Under the pieces are notes generated by a model that was not told the DNA's origin, ran no database searches, and saw only the letters and a list, made by a program, of their open reading frames with translations. DNA of 51,203 nucleotides, from the NCBI RefSeq assembly GCF_021538895.1, contig NZ_JADDRL010000072.1, positions 1 to 51,203 of the forward strand, in the 5' to 3' direction. Position 1 is the stretch's first letter, and each line of letters begins with the position of its first letter. This stretch comes from Streptomyces olivochromogenes. Its GTDB lineage: Bacteria > Actinomycetota > Actinomycetes > Streptomycetales > Streptomycetaceae. Position numbers and translations under genes: made by a program. This document shows, piece by piece, positions 39,751 through 48,662 of this stretch.

Positions 39751-40211
39751 GCGCCGTCGAGGCCAAACTGGCCGAACTCGGTCTCTCCCTGCCGGCGGTC
39801 GTCCCGCCGCTCGCCGCGTACCAGCCGGCCGTGCAGTCCGGCGTGTACGTGTACACCAGCGGCCAGCTGCCGATGGTGGACGGCAAGCTCCCGGTCACCG
39901 GAAAGGTGGGCGCGGAGGTCACCGCGGAGGAGGCCAAGGACCTGGCCCGCACCTGCGCGCTGAACGCGCTGGCCGCCGTCAAGTCCGTCGCCGGCGACCT
40001 GGACCGCATCGCGCGCGTGGTGAAAGTGGTCGGCTTCGTCGCCTCCGCCGCCGACTTCACCGGTCAGCCCGGTGTCATCAACGGCGCCAGCGAACTGCTC
40101 GGCGAGGTCCTCGGCGACAAGGGCGTGCACGCCCGCAGCGCGGTGGGCGTCGCGGTGCTCCCGCTGGACGCGCCGGTCGAGGTCGAGGTCCAGGTGGAGC
40201 TGCTGCCGTAG
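39747..40211 (+). CDS. RidA-family protein
   Basis: 154 residues with the YjgF/RidA fold: YTSGQLPMVDGKL, AVKSVAGDLDRIARVVKVVGFVAS and the signature arginine in HARSAVGVAVLPLDAPVEVE. RidA enzymes deaminate reactive enamines and imines formed by PLP enzymes. It starts with GTG inside the DUF4177 stop. It is longer than the canonical 125-residue RidA and belongs to a divergent subgroup, so the exact substrate is uncertain. Confidence 0.88.
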   Translation: MSAVEAKLAELGLSLPAVVPPLAAYQPAVQSGVYVYTSGQLPMVDGKLPVTGKVGAEVTAEEAKDLARTCALNALAAVKSVAGDLDRIARVVKVVGFVASAADFTGQPGVINGASELLGEVLGDKGVHARSAVGVAVLPLDAPVEVEVQVELLP

Positions 40212-40266
40212 GCCCTGGCCCCGGCCTGCTCTCGAACATTCGCTCACATCGGGATAGCCTCCGCCC

Positions 40267-41145
40267 ATGGCGAATGGGCAGTGGTATCCCCCGGAGTGGC
40301 CGGAACGCATCCGCGCGCTCGCGGAAGGCAGCCTCACCCCGGTGCCCGCCGTGCGCGCGGCCACGGTGTTGCTCCTGAAGGACACCCCGGACGGCCCGGC
40401 CGTCCACATGCTGCGCAGACGCGCCTCCATGGCCTTCGCCGGAGGCGCGTACGCGTATCCCGGCGGCGGCGTCGACCCGCGCGACGACGACCACCAGATC
40501 CGCTGGGCGGGCCCCACGCGCGCGTGGTGGGCCGAGCGCCTCGGCGTCGACGAGTCCGGCGCCCAGGCGATCGTCTGCGCGGCCGTGCGCGAGACGTACG
40601 AGGAGGCGGGCGTCCTGCTCGCCGGACCCGACCCCGACTCGGTCGTCGGCGACACCACCGGCGATGACTGGGAGGCCGACCGCGCCGCCCTGGTCGCCCG
40701 GGACCTGTCCTTCGCCGAGTTCCTGGACCGCCGCGGCCTGGTGCTGCGCTCGGACCTGCTGGGCGCCTGGACCCGCTGGATCACCCCCGAGTTCGAGTCC
40801 CGCCGCTACGACACCTGGTTCTTCGCCGCCGTCCTCCCGCAGGGGCAGCGCACCCGCAACGCCTCCACGGAGGCCGACCGCACGGTGTGGATCCGGCCCA
40901 CGGACGCGGCCGCCTCGTACGACAAGGGCGAGCTGTTGATGATGCCGCCCACCATCGCGACCCTGCGCCAGCTGACCCCGTACGCCGCCGCGGCCGAGGC
41001 GCTCGCCGCCGCGCCCGCGCGCGACATGACGCCGGTCCTCGCCCGTGCCCGCCTGGTGGCGGGTGAGATCGTCCTGTCCTGGCCGGGCCACGACGAGTTC
41101 ACCAAGCACATCCCGACCGCCCCGACCGGTGGAGGTCCCGCATGA
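40267..41145 (+). CDS. NUDIX hydrolase (NUDT19-like, split Nudix box)
   Basis: 292 residues. The Nudix box is interrupted: PGGGVD (65-70) lies about 38 residues before the catalytic helix RETYEEAGVLL (108-118), with the usual 5-residue gap replaced by a long insertion, as in NUDT19-type acyl-CoA/CoA diphosphatases. C-terminal half is helical. It overlaps the following MBL gene by ATGA, a pairing also suggesting joint function in small-molecule clean-up. Confidence 0.82.
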   Translation: MANGQWYPPEWPERIRALAEGSLTPVPAVRAATVLLLKDTPDGPAVHMLRRRASMAFAGGAYAYPGGGVDPRDDDHQIRWAGPTRAWWAERLGVDESGAQAIVCAAVRETYEEAGVLLAGPDPDSVVGDTTGDDWEADRAALVARDLSFAEFLDRRGLVLRSDLLGAWTRWITPEFESRRYDTWFFAAVLPQGQRTRNASTEADRTVWIRPTDAAASYDKGELLMMPPTIATLRQLTPYAAAAEALAAAPARDMTPVLARARLVAGEIVLSWPGHDEFTKHIPTAPTGGGPA

Positions 41146-41972
41146 CGGACGCAGCAGCCCTGCCCGGCCAGCCCCGGGGCGGGGTCCTCTCGGGCCCGGC
41201 CACCGAGCGCGCCGTCAACGTGCTGGCGCCCAACGCCTCCGCGATGACCCTGGACGGCACGAACACCTGGATCGTCTCGGAGCCCGACTCCGAGCTGGCC
41301 GCGGTCATCGACCCGGGCCCGCTGGACGACGGCCACCTGCAAAACGTCGTCGACGCGGCGGAGAAGGCCGGCAAGCGCGTCGCCCTCACTCTGCTCACCC
41401 ACGGCCACCCCGACCACGCGGAGGGCGCCGCCCGCTTCGCCGAGCTGACCGGCACGAAGGTGCGGGCCCTCGACCCGGCGCTGCGGCTCGGCGACGAGGG
41501 GCTGGCCGCCGGGGACGTGGTCACTCTCGGCGGCCTGGAGCTGCGGGTCGTCCCCACGCCCGGCCACACCGCCGACTCCCTGTGCTTCCACCTCCCGGCC
41601 GACCGGGCGGTGCTGACCGGCGACACGATCCTCGGCCGCGGTACGACGGTCGTGGCCCACCCCGACGGCCGGCTGGGCGACTACCTGGACTCCCTGCGGC
41701 GCCTGAGATCGCTCACCGTGGACGACGGCGTCCACACGGTCCTCCCGGGCCACGGACCGGTCCTGGAGGACGCCCAGGGCGCCGTGGAGTTCTACCTCGC
41801 CCACCGCGCCCACCGACTCGCACAGGTCGAGACCGCAGTCGAGGACGGCTACCGCACGCCGGCCGAGGTCGTCGCCCACGTGTACGCCGACGTGGACCGC
41901 TCACTGTGGCCGGCGGCGGAGCTGTCGGTACGGGCACAGCTGGACTACCTACGGGACCACGGGCTCATCTAG
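41142..41972 (+). CDS. MBL-fold hydrolase (LACTB2-like)
   Basis: 276 residues. Metal-binding motifs are THGHPDH (HxHxDH), VPTPGHTAD and LTGDTILG, with LPGHGPVLE closing the site. The C-terminal helical domain (EDGYRTPAEVVAHVYADVDRSLWPAA) is typical of the LACTB2/RNase-like subgroup, some of which are endoribonucleases. It is translationally coupled to the preceding NUDIX gene. Its 3' end overlaps the convergent nucleotidyltransferase gene by four bases. Confidence 0.88.
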   Translation: MTDAAALPGQPRGGVLSGPATERAVNVLAPNASAMTLDGTNTWIVSEPDSELAAVIDPGPLDDGHLQNVVDAAEKAGKRVALTLLTHGHPDHAEGAARFAELTGTKVRALDPALRLGDEGLAAGDVVTLGGLELRVVPTPGHTADSLCFHLPADRAVLTGDTILGRGTTVVAHPDGRLGDYLDSLRRLRSLTVDDGVHTVLPGHGPVLEDAQGAVEFYLAHRAHRLAQVETAVEDGYRTPAEVVAHVYADVDRSLWPAAELSVRAQLDYLRDHGLI

Positions 41973-42790
41973 TCGGGCCTGGGCGCCTTCACGCCGTGCA
42001 CGCGCGCGTACTCCCGCGCGAGCCAGGGCCCGAGGTCGTCGACGTACGACCGCAGTACGGCGGCGTCGCCGACGGGCTCGTACCCGTACTCGGCCGCGGC
42101 CCGCAGCTGCTCGGACCGCTCCGGGTAGTAGCCGCCGCACACCCGGGCCATCTCCCGCAGGTCACTGGTCCAGCCCCGCCAGCACGGCATGACGAGGGTG
42201 AAGCCGGTGCGGACCAGGTGCCGGGACATGAACCGGACGAGGGGCCGCCGGGCTTCCTCGCTGTCCGCCGCGCGGGCGATACGGTCCCGCCATCGGGGGA
42301 GCAGGAGAGCGAGGTCCCCATTGGTCTCGCGGGCCAGCAGGGAGTCGGGCCGGTAGCGGGGGAGGTGCTCGGCGAGGTCCGCGCCCAGGAGCGGAGTGCA
42401 CAGGCAGGCGACGAACCACCCCAGGTCGTACCGCTCCAGCTCGCTCAGCAGCCGCGCCCGGCCGTACAGCAGCGTCCCGACCCCGTCGATCTGCGGGAAC
42501 TCCCTGTCGACGGCCTCGCCAAGGGCACGGACGTCCGCCCGGTCGGCCTTCGTCGGCTCCTCCTCAAGGGCGACCAGCAGATCCAGGTCGCTGCGCCCCA
42601 CGCGCGCGGTGCCCCGCGGAATCGACCCGTAGAGGTAGGCGCTGTGCATCCGCGGTCCGAACACGTCCAGCAGCCGTTCGCGAGCGGCGGCGACGACCGG
42701 ACGGAAATCGTCCGGGACGCGCGCGAGGGAGCCCTCGCGCTGGAGGAAGCCGTCCTCGTCGAGCCCGCGGGAGGGGGCGTTCTGGATCAC
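41969..42790 (-). CDS. Nucleotidyltransferase-domain protein
   Basis: 273 residues from a GTG at 42790 (an ATG at 42859 lies in the loop of the crp terminator and is less likely). The polymerase-beta-type motif YGSIPRGTARVGRSDLDLLV gives the GS...DxD active site of nucleotidyltransferases related to aminoglycoside adenylyltransferases. The C-terminal helical part (FMSRHLVRTGFTLVMP) is like that of AadA. Substrate unknown. The start is not certain. Confidence 0.72.
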   Translation of the reverse strand: MIQNAPSRGLDEDGFLQREGSLARVPDDFRPVVAAARERLLDVFGPRMHSAYLYGSIPRGTARVGRSDLDLLVALEEEPTKADRADVRALGEAVDREFPQIDGVGTLLYGRARLLSELERYDLGWFVACLCTPLLGADLAEHLPRYRPDSLLARETNGDLALLLPRWRDRIARAADSEEARRPLVRFMSRHLVRTGFTLVMPCWRGWTSDLREMARVCGGYYPERSEQLRAAAEYGYEPVGDAAVLRSYVDDLGPWLAREYARVHGVKAPRPD

Positions 42791-42848
42791 GGGCCCACTG
42801 TGCCCGGCCGAGCGCGCGCGGGCAGCTGATTTACGGCCGAGCCAGACG

Positions 42849-42876
42849 AAGGGCCCCACCGCGCGGCAGGGCCCTT
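42849..42876. terminator. crp terminator hairpin
   Basis: AAGGGCCC (42849-42856) pairs with GGGCCCTT (42869-42876) with a 12-nt loop, 18 nt beyond the crp stop on the minus strand. Confidence 0.75.
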
Positions 42877-42893
42877 TCCGTGTGCGTGGGCGA

Positions 42894-43568
42894 TCAGCGC
42901 GACCGCTTGGCCAGGCGCTCGACGTCCAGCAGGATCACGGCCCGCGCCTCCAGGCGGAGCCAGCCGCGTCCGGCGAAGTCGGCGAGGGCCTTGTTCACGG
43001 TCTCGCGGGACGCGCCGACCAGCTGGGCCAGCTCCTCCTGCGTGAGGTCGTGGACGACGTGGATGCCCTCCTCGGACTGCACGCCGAAGCGGCGGGACAG
43101 GTCCAGCAGGGCGCGCGCGACACGACCGGGAACGTCGGAGAAGACCAGGTCGGACATGGCGTCGTTGGTCTTGCGCAGTCGGCGGGCGACGGCGCGCAGC
43201 AGGGCGCCGGCCACCTCGGGACGCGCGTTCAGCCAGGGCTGCAGGTCGCCGTGGCCGAGACCGAGCAGCTTGACCTCGGTCAGCGCGGTCGCGGTCGCGG
43301 TGCGCGGGCCCGGGTCGAAGAGCGACAGCTCGCCGATGAGCTCACCGGGGCCCACGACGGCGAGCATGTTCTCGCGGCCGTCGGGGGAGGTGCGGTGCAG
43401 CTTGACCTTGCCCTCGGTGACGACATAGAGCCGGTCACCGGGGTCGCCCTCGTGGAACAGCGAGTCGCCGCGTGCGAGGGTCACCTCACTCATGGAGGCG
43501 CGAAGCTCCGCGGCCTGCTCGTCGTCGAGAGCCGCGAAGAGCGGGTTGCGCCGCAGAACGTCGTCCAC
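42894..43568 (-). CDS. crp: Crp-family transcriptional regulator
   Basis: 224 residues from the GTG at 43568 with AAGGAGA six bases upstream. N-terminal cyclic-nucleotide-binding barrel (FHEGDPGDRLYVVTEGKVKL, GELIGELSLFDPGPRTATATAL with the phosphate-binding RT pair) and C-terminal winged helix (LTQEELAQLVGASRETVNKAL). It is the Streptomyces cAMP receptor protein that controls germination and antibiotic production. It is monocistronic with a downstream terminator and divergent from nth. Confidence 0.93.
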   Translation of the reverse strand: MDDVLRRNPLFAALDDEQAAELRASMSEVTLARGDSLFHEGDPGDRLYVVTEGKVKLHRTSPDGRENMLAVVGPGELIGELSLFDPGPRTATATALTEVKLLGLGHGDLQPWLNARPEVAGALLRAVARRLRKTNDAMSDLVFSDVPGRVARALLDLSRRFGVQSEEGIHVVHDLTQEELAQLVGASRETVNKALADFAGRGWLRLEARAVILLDVERLAKRSR

Positions 43569-43818
43569 GAGTTCTCTCCTTGTCGACCTGCTCAGGGGAT
43601 CTTGCTCCCCGTGGTGCCAGGGGACCGTGTTCCCCATTTTGCCGGACGGTCCAAACAGTGTGATCTGTCACAAGGATGCCGCACAGGTGTCCCGAGGTAA
43701 GCGGCAGGGGTCCAATTGGGGGCTGATCTTCTGGGTCCGGGGCGGATGTCGGTGCCGGGCTTTAGGCTGGCCGGGTGTCCAAATCGCCGGTAGAGCACAG
43801 GCCAAGGGGGCTGCGCGG

Positions 43819-44745
43819 GTGGTTGTACGTCGCGATTCCGCTGTGGGCGAACAGGACCCCGGCAGTGGTAAGAAAACGGTGAAAACGGAGAAAAAGGTTC
43901 CGGCGAAGAAGGCGGCGCCCGCGAAGAAGACGGCCGCCGCGTCGGCCGCGGTGGCCAAGAAGCCGCCGTCGGGCGAGTCGCGCACCGCCCTCGTCCGCCG
44001 TGCCCGCCGCATCAACCGCGAACTCGCCGAGGTGTACCCGTACGCCCATCCCGAGCTCGACTTCGAGAACCCCTTCCAGCTCCTCGTCGCCACGGTCCTG
44101 TCGGCCCAGACCACCGACCTCAGGGTCAACCAGACCACCCCGGCACTCTTCGCCAAGTACCCCACCCCCGAGGACCTGTCCGCCGCCAACCCGGAGGAGG
44201 TCGAGGAGATCCTGCGGCCGTGCGGCTTCTTCCGGGCCAAGACCAGGTCGGTGATAGGGCTGTCCCAGGGCCTCGTGGAGCGGTTCGGCGGTGAGGTTCC
44301 CGGCCGGCTGGAGGACCTCGTCAAGCTGCCCGGCGTCGGCCGCAAGACCGCCTTCGTCGTCCTCGGCAACGCCTTCGGGCGGCCCGGCATCACCGTGGAC
44401 ACGCACTTCCAGCGGCTGGTGCGGCGCTGGCAGTGGACCGAGGAGACGGACCCCGACAAGATCGAGGCCGCCGTCGGAGCGCTCTTCCCGAAGAGTGACT
44501 GGACGGACCTCTCGCACCACGTGATCTGGCACGGCCGCCGCATCTGCCACGCCCGCAAGCCCGCCTGCGGCGCCTGCCCCATCGCCCCGCTCTGCCCGGC
44601 GTACGGCGAGGGCGAGACCGACCCGGAGAAGGCCAAGAAGCTCCTGAAGTACGAGAAGGGCGGCTTCCCGGGCCAGCGCCTCAAGCCCCCGCAGGCCTAC
44701 CTCGACGCGGGCGGCACAGCGGCACCGCCGCTGGGGGCCGCGTGA
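43819..44745 (+). CDS. nth: Endonuclease III
   Basis: 308 residues from a GTG preceded by AAGGGGG (a GTG at 43879 is an alternative). The N-terminal 45 residues are a lysine/alanine-rich extension (KKVPAKKAAPAKKTAAA). Catalytic region: LPGVGRKTA helix-hairpin-helix with the nucleophilic lysine, the aspartate in VDTHFQRL, and a [4Fe-4S] set C-x6-C-x2-C-x5-C (CHARKPACGAC, then PIAPLC). It removes oxidised pyrimidines and cleaves abasic sites in base-excision repair. Confidence 0.93.
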   Translation: MVVRRDSAVGEQDPGSGKKTVKTEKKVPAKKAAPAKKTAAASAAVAKKPPSGESRTALVRRARRINRELAEVYPYAHPELDFENPFQLLVATVLSAQTTDLRVNQTTPALFAKYPTPEDLSAANPEEVEEILRPCGFFRAKTRSVIGLSQGLVERFGGEVPGRLEDLVKLPGVGRKTAFVVLGNAFGRPGITVDTHFQRLVRRWQWTEETDPDKIEAAVGALFPKSDWTDLSHHVIWHGRRICHARKPACGACPIAPLCPAYGEGETDPEKAKKLLKYEKGGFPGQRLKPPQAYLDAGGTAAPPLGAA

Positions 44746-44902
44746 CGCGCCGACCCGGCGGGGTGTCATCGGCGGGCCGGGGCGCGCTGTGTACGAACGG
44801 AGGCGCGGCGCGGTCCGTGCCGGTGGGTCGGTCAAGACAGGTTGACCCGCTGGAACGAACTCGGAGGCGTCCGGCGTTGGAGACGGCAGAACGGGGGTGG
44901 GC

Positions 44903-45598
44903 ATGACGCACACGAGCAATACCCAGGACGGCCCGGTGACACTCAGCAAGGAGGGCCTGCCGGGCTGGCTGGACCCGGTGGTGCACGCGGTGGAGACGGT
45001 CGAACCGCTCCAGCTCAGCCGCTTCCTCCCGCCGAAGAACGGCGCGGGGCGGCAGTCCGCCGTGCTGATCCTGTTCGGCGAGGGCGAGCACGGCCCCGAG
45101 CTGCTGCTCATGGAGCGTGCAGGTTCGCTGCGCTCGCACGCCGGCCAGCCCTCCTTCCCCGGCGGTGCCCTCGACCCCGAGGACGGCGACCCCAAGGCCG
45201 ACGGGCCGTTGCGGGCCGCTCTGCGCGAGGCCGAGGAGGAGACCGGGCTCGATCCGTCCGGCGTCCAGCTCTTCGGCGTGCTGCCCAAGCTCTACATCCC
45301 GGTCAGCGGCTTCGTCGTCACGCCGGTGCTGGGCTGGTGGCGCGAGCCGAGCCCGGTCGGCGTCGTCGACCCGAACGAGACCGCACGCGTCTTCACGGTC
45401 CCCGTGGCGGATCTCACGGACCCCGTGAACCGCGCCATCGCCGTCCACCCGAGCGGCCACAAAGGTCCGGCATTCCTGGTCGAATCGGCTCTGGTCTGGG
45501 GTTTTACGGCCGGGATCATCGACCGTCTGATGCATTACGCGGGCTGGGAGCGTCCCTGGGACCGCGAGAAGCAGGTCCCGCTCGACTGGCGCGCATGA
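44903..45598 (+). CDS. NUDIX CoA pyrophosphatase-like protein
   Basis: 231 residues. SLRSHAGQPSFPGGALDPEDGD is the UPF0035/NUDT7-type CoA-pyrophosphatase signature, and RAALREAEEETGLD completes the Nudix box (no long insertion, unlike the paralogue at 40267). It hydrolyses CoA or related nucleotides. A GTG at 44897 is an alternative start. The MarP-like protease gene begins 13 bases after its stop, so the two may be co-transcribed. Confidence 0.88.
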   Translation: MTHTSNTQDGPVTLSKEGLPGWLDPVVHAVETVEPLQLSRFLPPKNGAGRQSAVLILFGEGEHGPELLLMERAGSLRSHAGQPSFPGGALDPEDGDPKADGPLRAALREAEEETGLDPSGVQLFGVLPKLYIPVSGFVVTPVLGWWREPSPVGVVDPNETARVFTVPVADLTDPVNRAIAVHPSGHKGPAFLVESALVWGFTAGIIDRLMHYAGWERPWDREKQVPLDWRA

Positions 45599-45611
45599 CA
45601 GGGTGTCACTC

Positions 45612-46811
45612 GTGAATGTGCTGGACATCCTGCTGCTGGTCGCCGCCGTGTGGTTCGCGGTCGTGGGCTATCGCCAGGGGTTCGTCGTCGGCATCCTGTC
45701 GGTGATCGGGTTCCTGGGGGGCGGCCTCGTAGCCGTCTATGTACTGCCCGTCATCTGGGACGCCCTGACCGACAACGCCGAGGTCAGCACCACCGCCGCG
45801 GTCGTCGCGGTGGTCGTGGTCATCGTCTGCGCCTCCATCGGCCAGGCCCTGACCACCCACCTGGGCAACAAACTGCGCCGGTACATCACCTGGTCCCCGG
45901 CCCGCGCCCTGGACGCGACGGGCGGCGCCCTGGTCAACGTCGTGGCGATGTTGCTGGTCGCCTGGTTGATCGGCTCGGCCCTGGCGGGGACGACGCTGCC
46001 GACGCTCGGCAAGGAGGTCCGCAACTCCAAGGTGCTGCTCGGCGTCTCCCGGGCCCTGCCCGCGCAGGCCGACACCTGGTTCGCCGACTTCTCCTCGGTC
46101 CTCGCGCAGAACGGCTTCCCGCAGGTCTTCAGCCCCTTCGCCAACGAGCCGATCACCGACGTCCGGCCGCCCGACCCGGCGCTGGCCGGCAGCGCCGTCG
46201 CCACCCGCTCCCAGCGCTCCATCGTCAAGGTCACGGGCACCGCGCACAGCTGCGGCAAGGTCCTGGAGGGCAGCGGCTTCGTCTTCGCCGACCGCCGCGT
46301 CATGACCAACGCGCACGTCGTCGGCGGCGTCGACGAACCCACCGTCCAGATAGGCGGCGAAGGCCGCAAGTACGACGCGAAGGTCGTCCTCTACGACTGG
46401 CGGCGCGACATCGCCGTACTCGACGTACCGGACCTGAAGGCGCGTGCCCTGCAGTTCTCGGCCCAGGACGCGGCGAGCGGCGACGGCGCGATCGTCGCGG
46501 GCTTCCCGGAGAACGGGTCGTACGACGTCCGTGCCGCGCGCGTGCGCGGCCGCATCACGGCCAACGGCCCGGACATCTACCACCGCGGCACGGTTCGCCG
46601 CGACGTCTACTCCCTGTACGCGACCGTCCGCCAGGGCAACTCCGGCGGCCCGCTGCTCACGCCCGACGGCAAGGTGTACGGCGTGGTCTTCGCGAAGTCC
46701 CTCGACGACGCCGACACCGGTTACGCGCTCACGGCCGACGAGATCCGGCAGGACATCGCCCAGGGCCGCACGGCGAACCAACAGGTCGGCACCGACAGCT
46801 GCGCCCTGTAG
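45612..46811 (+). CDS. CvpA-type membrane serine protease (MarP-like)
   Basis: 399 residues. The N-terminal CvpA-like membrane domain (about 1-130, four hydrophobic segments beginning VLDILLLVAAVWFAVVGYRQG) is followed by an extracytoplasmic trypsin-like protease with H235 (TNAHVVGG), D266 (DWRRDIAVL) and S344 (RQGNSGGPLL). Cysteines at 214 and near the C-terminus (TDSCAL) match the disulfide of M. tuberculosis MarP, which is needed for acid resistance. A GTG at 45603 is an alternative start. Confidence 0.9.
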   Translation: MNVLDILLLVAAVWFAVVGYRQGFVVGILSVIGFLGGGLVAVYVLPVIWDALTDNAEVSTTAAVVAVVVVIVCASIGQALTTHLGNKLRRYITWSPARALDATGGALVNVVAMLLVAWLIGSALAGTTLPTLGKEVRNSKVLLGVSRALPAQADTWFADFSSVLAQNGFPQVFSPFANEPITDVRPPDPALAGSAVATRSQRSIVKVTGTAHSCGKVLEGSGFVFADRRVMTNAHVVGGVDEPTVQIGGEGRKYDAKVVLYDWRRDIAVLDVPDLKARALQFSAQDAASGDGAIVAGFPENGSYDVRAARVRGRITANGPDIYHRGTVRRDVYSLYATVRQGNSGGPLLTPDGKVYGVVFAKSLDDADTGYALTADEIRQDIAQGRTANQQVGTDSCAL

Positions 46812-46849
46812 CGCCCTGTGGGGCGGCCGGGGAGCAGGCGGGCCGGGAG

Positions 46850-47029
46850 CTAGCCGCGAGGGTGGCGCAGACGGACCGAGACCCAGCGGGCCCGGCGGCG
46901 CAGGATGCGCGGGATCCCCACCCGGAGGTCCGTCCCCGGCAACTGCGGGGTGCCGCGCTCATGGGCGCTCAGGCCATTGGCCGAGCGACGGTTGCGGGGT
47001 GCGTCACTGTAGTCGTGCGTCCAGCCCAT
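46850..47029 (-). CDS. Small basic conserved-looking protein
   Basis: 59 residues beginning MGWTHDYSDAPRNRRSANGL, then ERGTPQLPGTDLRVGIPRI and a very arginine-rich end (ILRRRARWVSVRLRHPRG). GGGG-rich sequence lies upstream of the ATG. It fills an otherwise empty gap after the MarP-like gene. The ordered N-terminus and strongly basic C-terminus suggest a real nucleic-acid- or ribosome-associated small protein; no family assigned. Confidence 0.55.
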   Translation of the reverse strand: MGWTHDYSDAPRNRRSANGLSAHERGTPQLPGTDLRVGIPRILRRRARWVSVRLRHPRG

Positions 47030-47156
47030 ACCCCGACGTCTGCCCCTGCCCCATGGTCGATAACCGCCTCGGAGCCCTTCAATTGGCCTATGCGCCAGGC
47101 ATGTGGCTGTTCGTAGGGCAAATGTTCAGAACCGGATACCGGGCGCATCGGCTTGG

Positions 47157-48080
47157 TCACCGGTCGGGTTCGGGATCTTTCAGCCAGTTGATCAGTTCGG
47201 TGGAGAAAGCGACCGGATCCTCTTCGTGCGGGAAGTGCCCGAGGCCGTCGAACAGCCGCCAGCGGTACGGCGCTTCGACGTACTCGCCCGAGCCGGCCGC
47301 GCTGCGCGTGCGCATCACCGGGTCCAGGGAGCCGTGCAGATGCAGCGTCGGCACGCGCACCGGCCGCTTCATGCGCCGGTTGAACTGGATGCCGTCCGGG
47401 CGGGCCAGGGACCGCACCATCCAGCGGTACGGCTCGATCGAACAGTGCGCGGTCGACGGGATGCACATGGCCCGCTGGTACGTCTCCACCGCCTTGTCGT
47501 CCGGCAGCCGGGGCCCGGACCAGTCGCGGATCAGCCTGCCGACCAGGGCGCCGTCGTCGGCGGTGAGCTGCCGCTCCGGGATCCACGGCCGCTGGAAGCC
47601 CCAGATGTAGGAGCCGGCCGCCGTCTGCCGGGCGTCGCGCATCATGGCGGCGCGCCAGCGCCTCGGATGCGGCATGGAGACGACCGCGAGCCGTCGTACG
47701 AGCTTGGGGCGCATCGCGGCGGCCGTCCACGCCAGATAGCCGCCCAGGTCGTGGCCGACCAGCGCGGCGTCCGGCTCGCCGAGCGAGCGGATCACACCGG
47801 TGACGTCGAGGGCGAGGTTGGCCGGGTCGTACCCGCGCGGCGTGCGGTCGCTGCCGCCCACGCCCCGCACGTCCATCGCCACGGCGCGGAAGCCCGCCTC
47901 GGCGAGCGAGACCAGCTGGTGCCGCCAGGTCCACCAGAACTGCGGGAAGCCGTGCAGCAGCAGGACGAGCGGGCCGTCGCCCAGCTCCGCGATGTGGAAG
48001 CGGGCGCCGTTGGCGGCGACGTCGCGATGGGTCCAGGGACCGTCGATGCGTACGGCCGAAGGGGCGGAGGGGTCCGTCAT
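47157..48080 (-). CDS. Alpha/beta hydrolase, epoxide-hydrolase-like
   Basis: 307 residues. HGFPQFWWTWRHQL is the oxyanion loop, DVRGVGGSD a conserved strand-helix, and GHDLGGYLAW the nucleophile elbow with Asp in place of Ser, the mark of epoxide hydrolases and haloalkane dehalogenases. The catalytic histidine is in GLGHFPHEEDP. The start overlaps the stop of the holin-like gene (ATGA). Detoxification or lipid-epoxide turnover is the likely role. Confidence 0.87.
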   Translation of the reverse strand: MTDPSAPSAVRIDGPWTHRDVAANGARFHIAELGDGPLVLLLHGFPQFWWTWRHQLVSLAEAGFRAVAMDVRGVGGSDRTPRGYDPANLALDVTGVIRSLGEPDAALVGHDLGGYLAWTAAAMRPKLVRRLAVVSMPHPRRWRAAMMRDARQTAAGSYIWGFQRPWIPERQLTADDGALVGRLIRDWSGPRLPDDKAVETYQRAMCIPSTAHCSIEPYRWMVRSLARPDGIQFNRRMKRPVRVPTLHLHGSLDPVMRTRSAAGSGEYVEAPYRWRLFDGLGHFPHEEDPVAFSTELINWLKDPEPDR

Positions 48081-48571
48081 GAGGACGAGCGTGCCACAGC
48101 TTCGATGGCCTCGGGCGCACGCTCCTCCAGCGCCGGGCGCTCGGGGCGGGGGTGCGGCTTGGCGTTCTGCAGGACGCCCGCCGTCTCCTTCATCGACGCG
48201 GCGACCTTCTGCGGGCCCTGACTCTTCTTGGCCTTCTTCGCGAAGACCACGCCGATCAGCGCGAGGAGGCCGGCCACCAGGACGTTCGCCGCGAAGGACA
48301 GCAGGAAGCAGACCGCGAGGTTCCAGCCGCTCCAGGTCCGGATGCCGTACGCCAGCGCGAAGTTGAGCATCGGCAGGGAGAACAGCAGGACCATGGCGGC
48401 CACCGAGAACGCGCCGCCGCTCGTCGCGCCGCGCTTGACGTCCTGCTTGAGCTGGGCCTTGGCCAGCGCGATCTCGTCGTGCACCAGCGCCGACAAATCG
48501 GTCGTCGCCGACGCGAACAGCTGGCCGATGCTGCGTTCGGCGCCGACCGGGCTGCCGTCGGGTGCGCTCAT
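48077..48571 (-). CDS. Putative actinobacterial holin-X/phage-holin-superfamily membrane protein
   Basis: 164 residues from the ATG at 48571 with GGAGA upstream. The N-terminal amphipathic helix (SIGQLFASATTDLSALVHDEIALAKAQLKQDV) and two transmembrane segments (VAAMVLLFSLPMLNFALAY and LLSFAANVLVAGLLALIGVVF) are the family pattern. The C-terminal tail is charged. Despite the holin name, members are chromosomal with unknown roles. Translationally coupled to the hydrolase gene. Confidence 0.8.
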   Translation of the reverse strand: MSAPDGSPVGAERSIGQLFASATTDLSALVHDEIALAKAQLKQDVKRGATSGGAFSVAAMVLLFSLPMLNFALAYGIRTWSGWNLAVCFLLSFAANVLVAGLLALIGVVFAKKAKKSQGPQKVAASMKETAGVLQNAKPHPRPERPALEERAPEAIEAVARSSS

Positions 48572-48662
48572 CGCGGTCTCCCTCTCCTGCGCACGCGGTG
48601 CGCGCGCTTCCGTCTTCTGCCTGACTGGGTACGGTCCCGCTCTTTTGTACCGTCTCGTCAGA

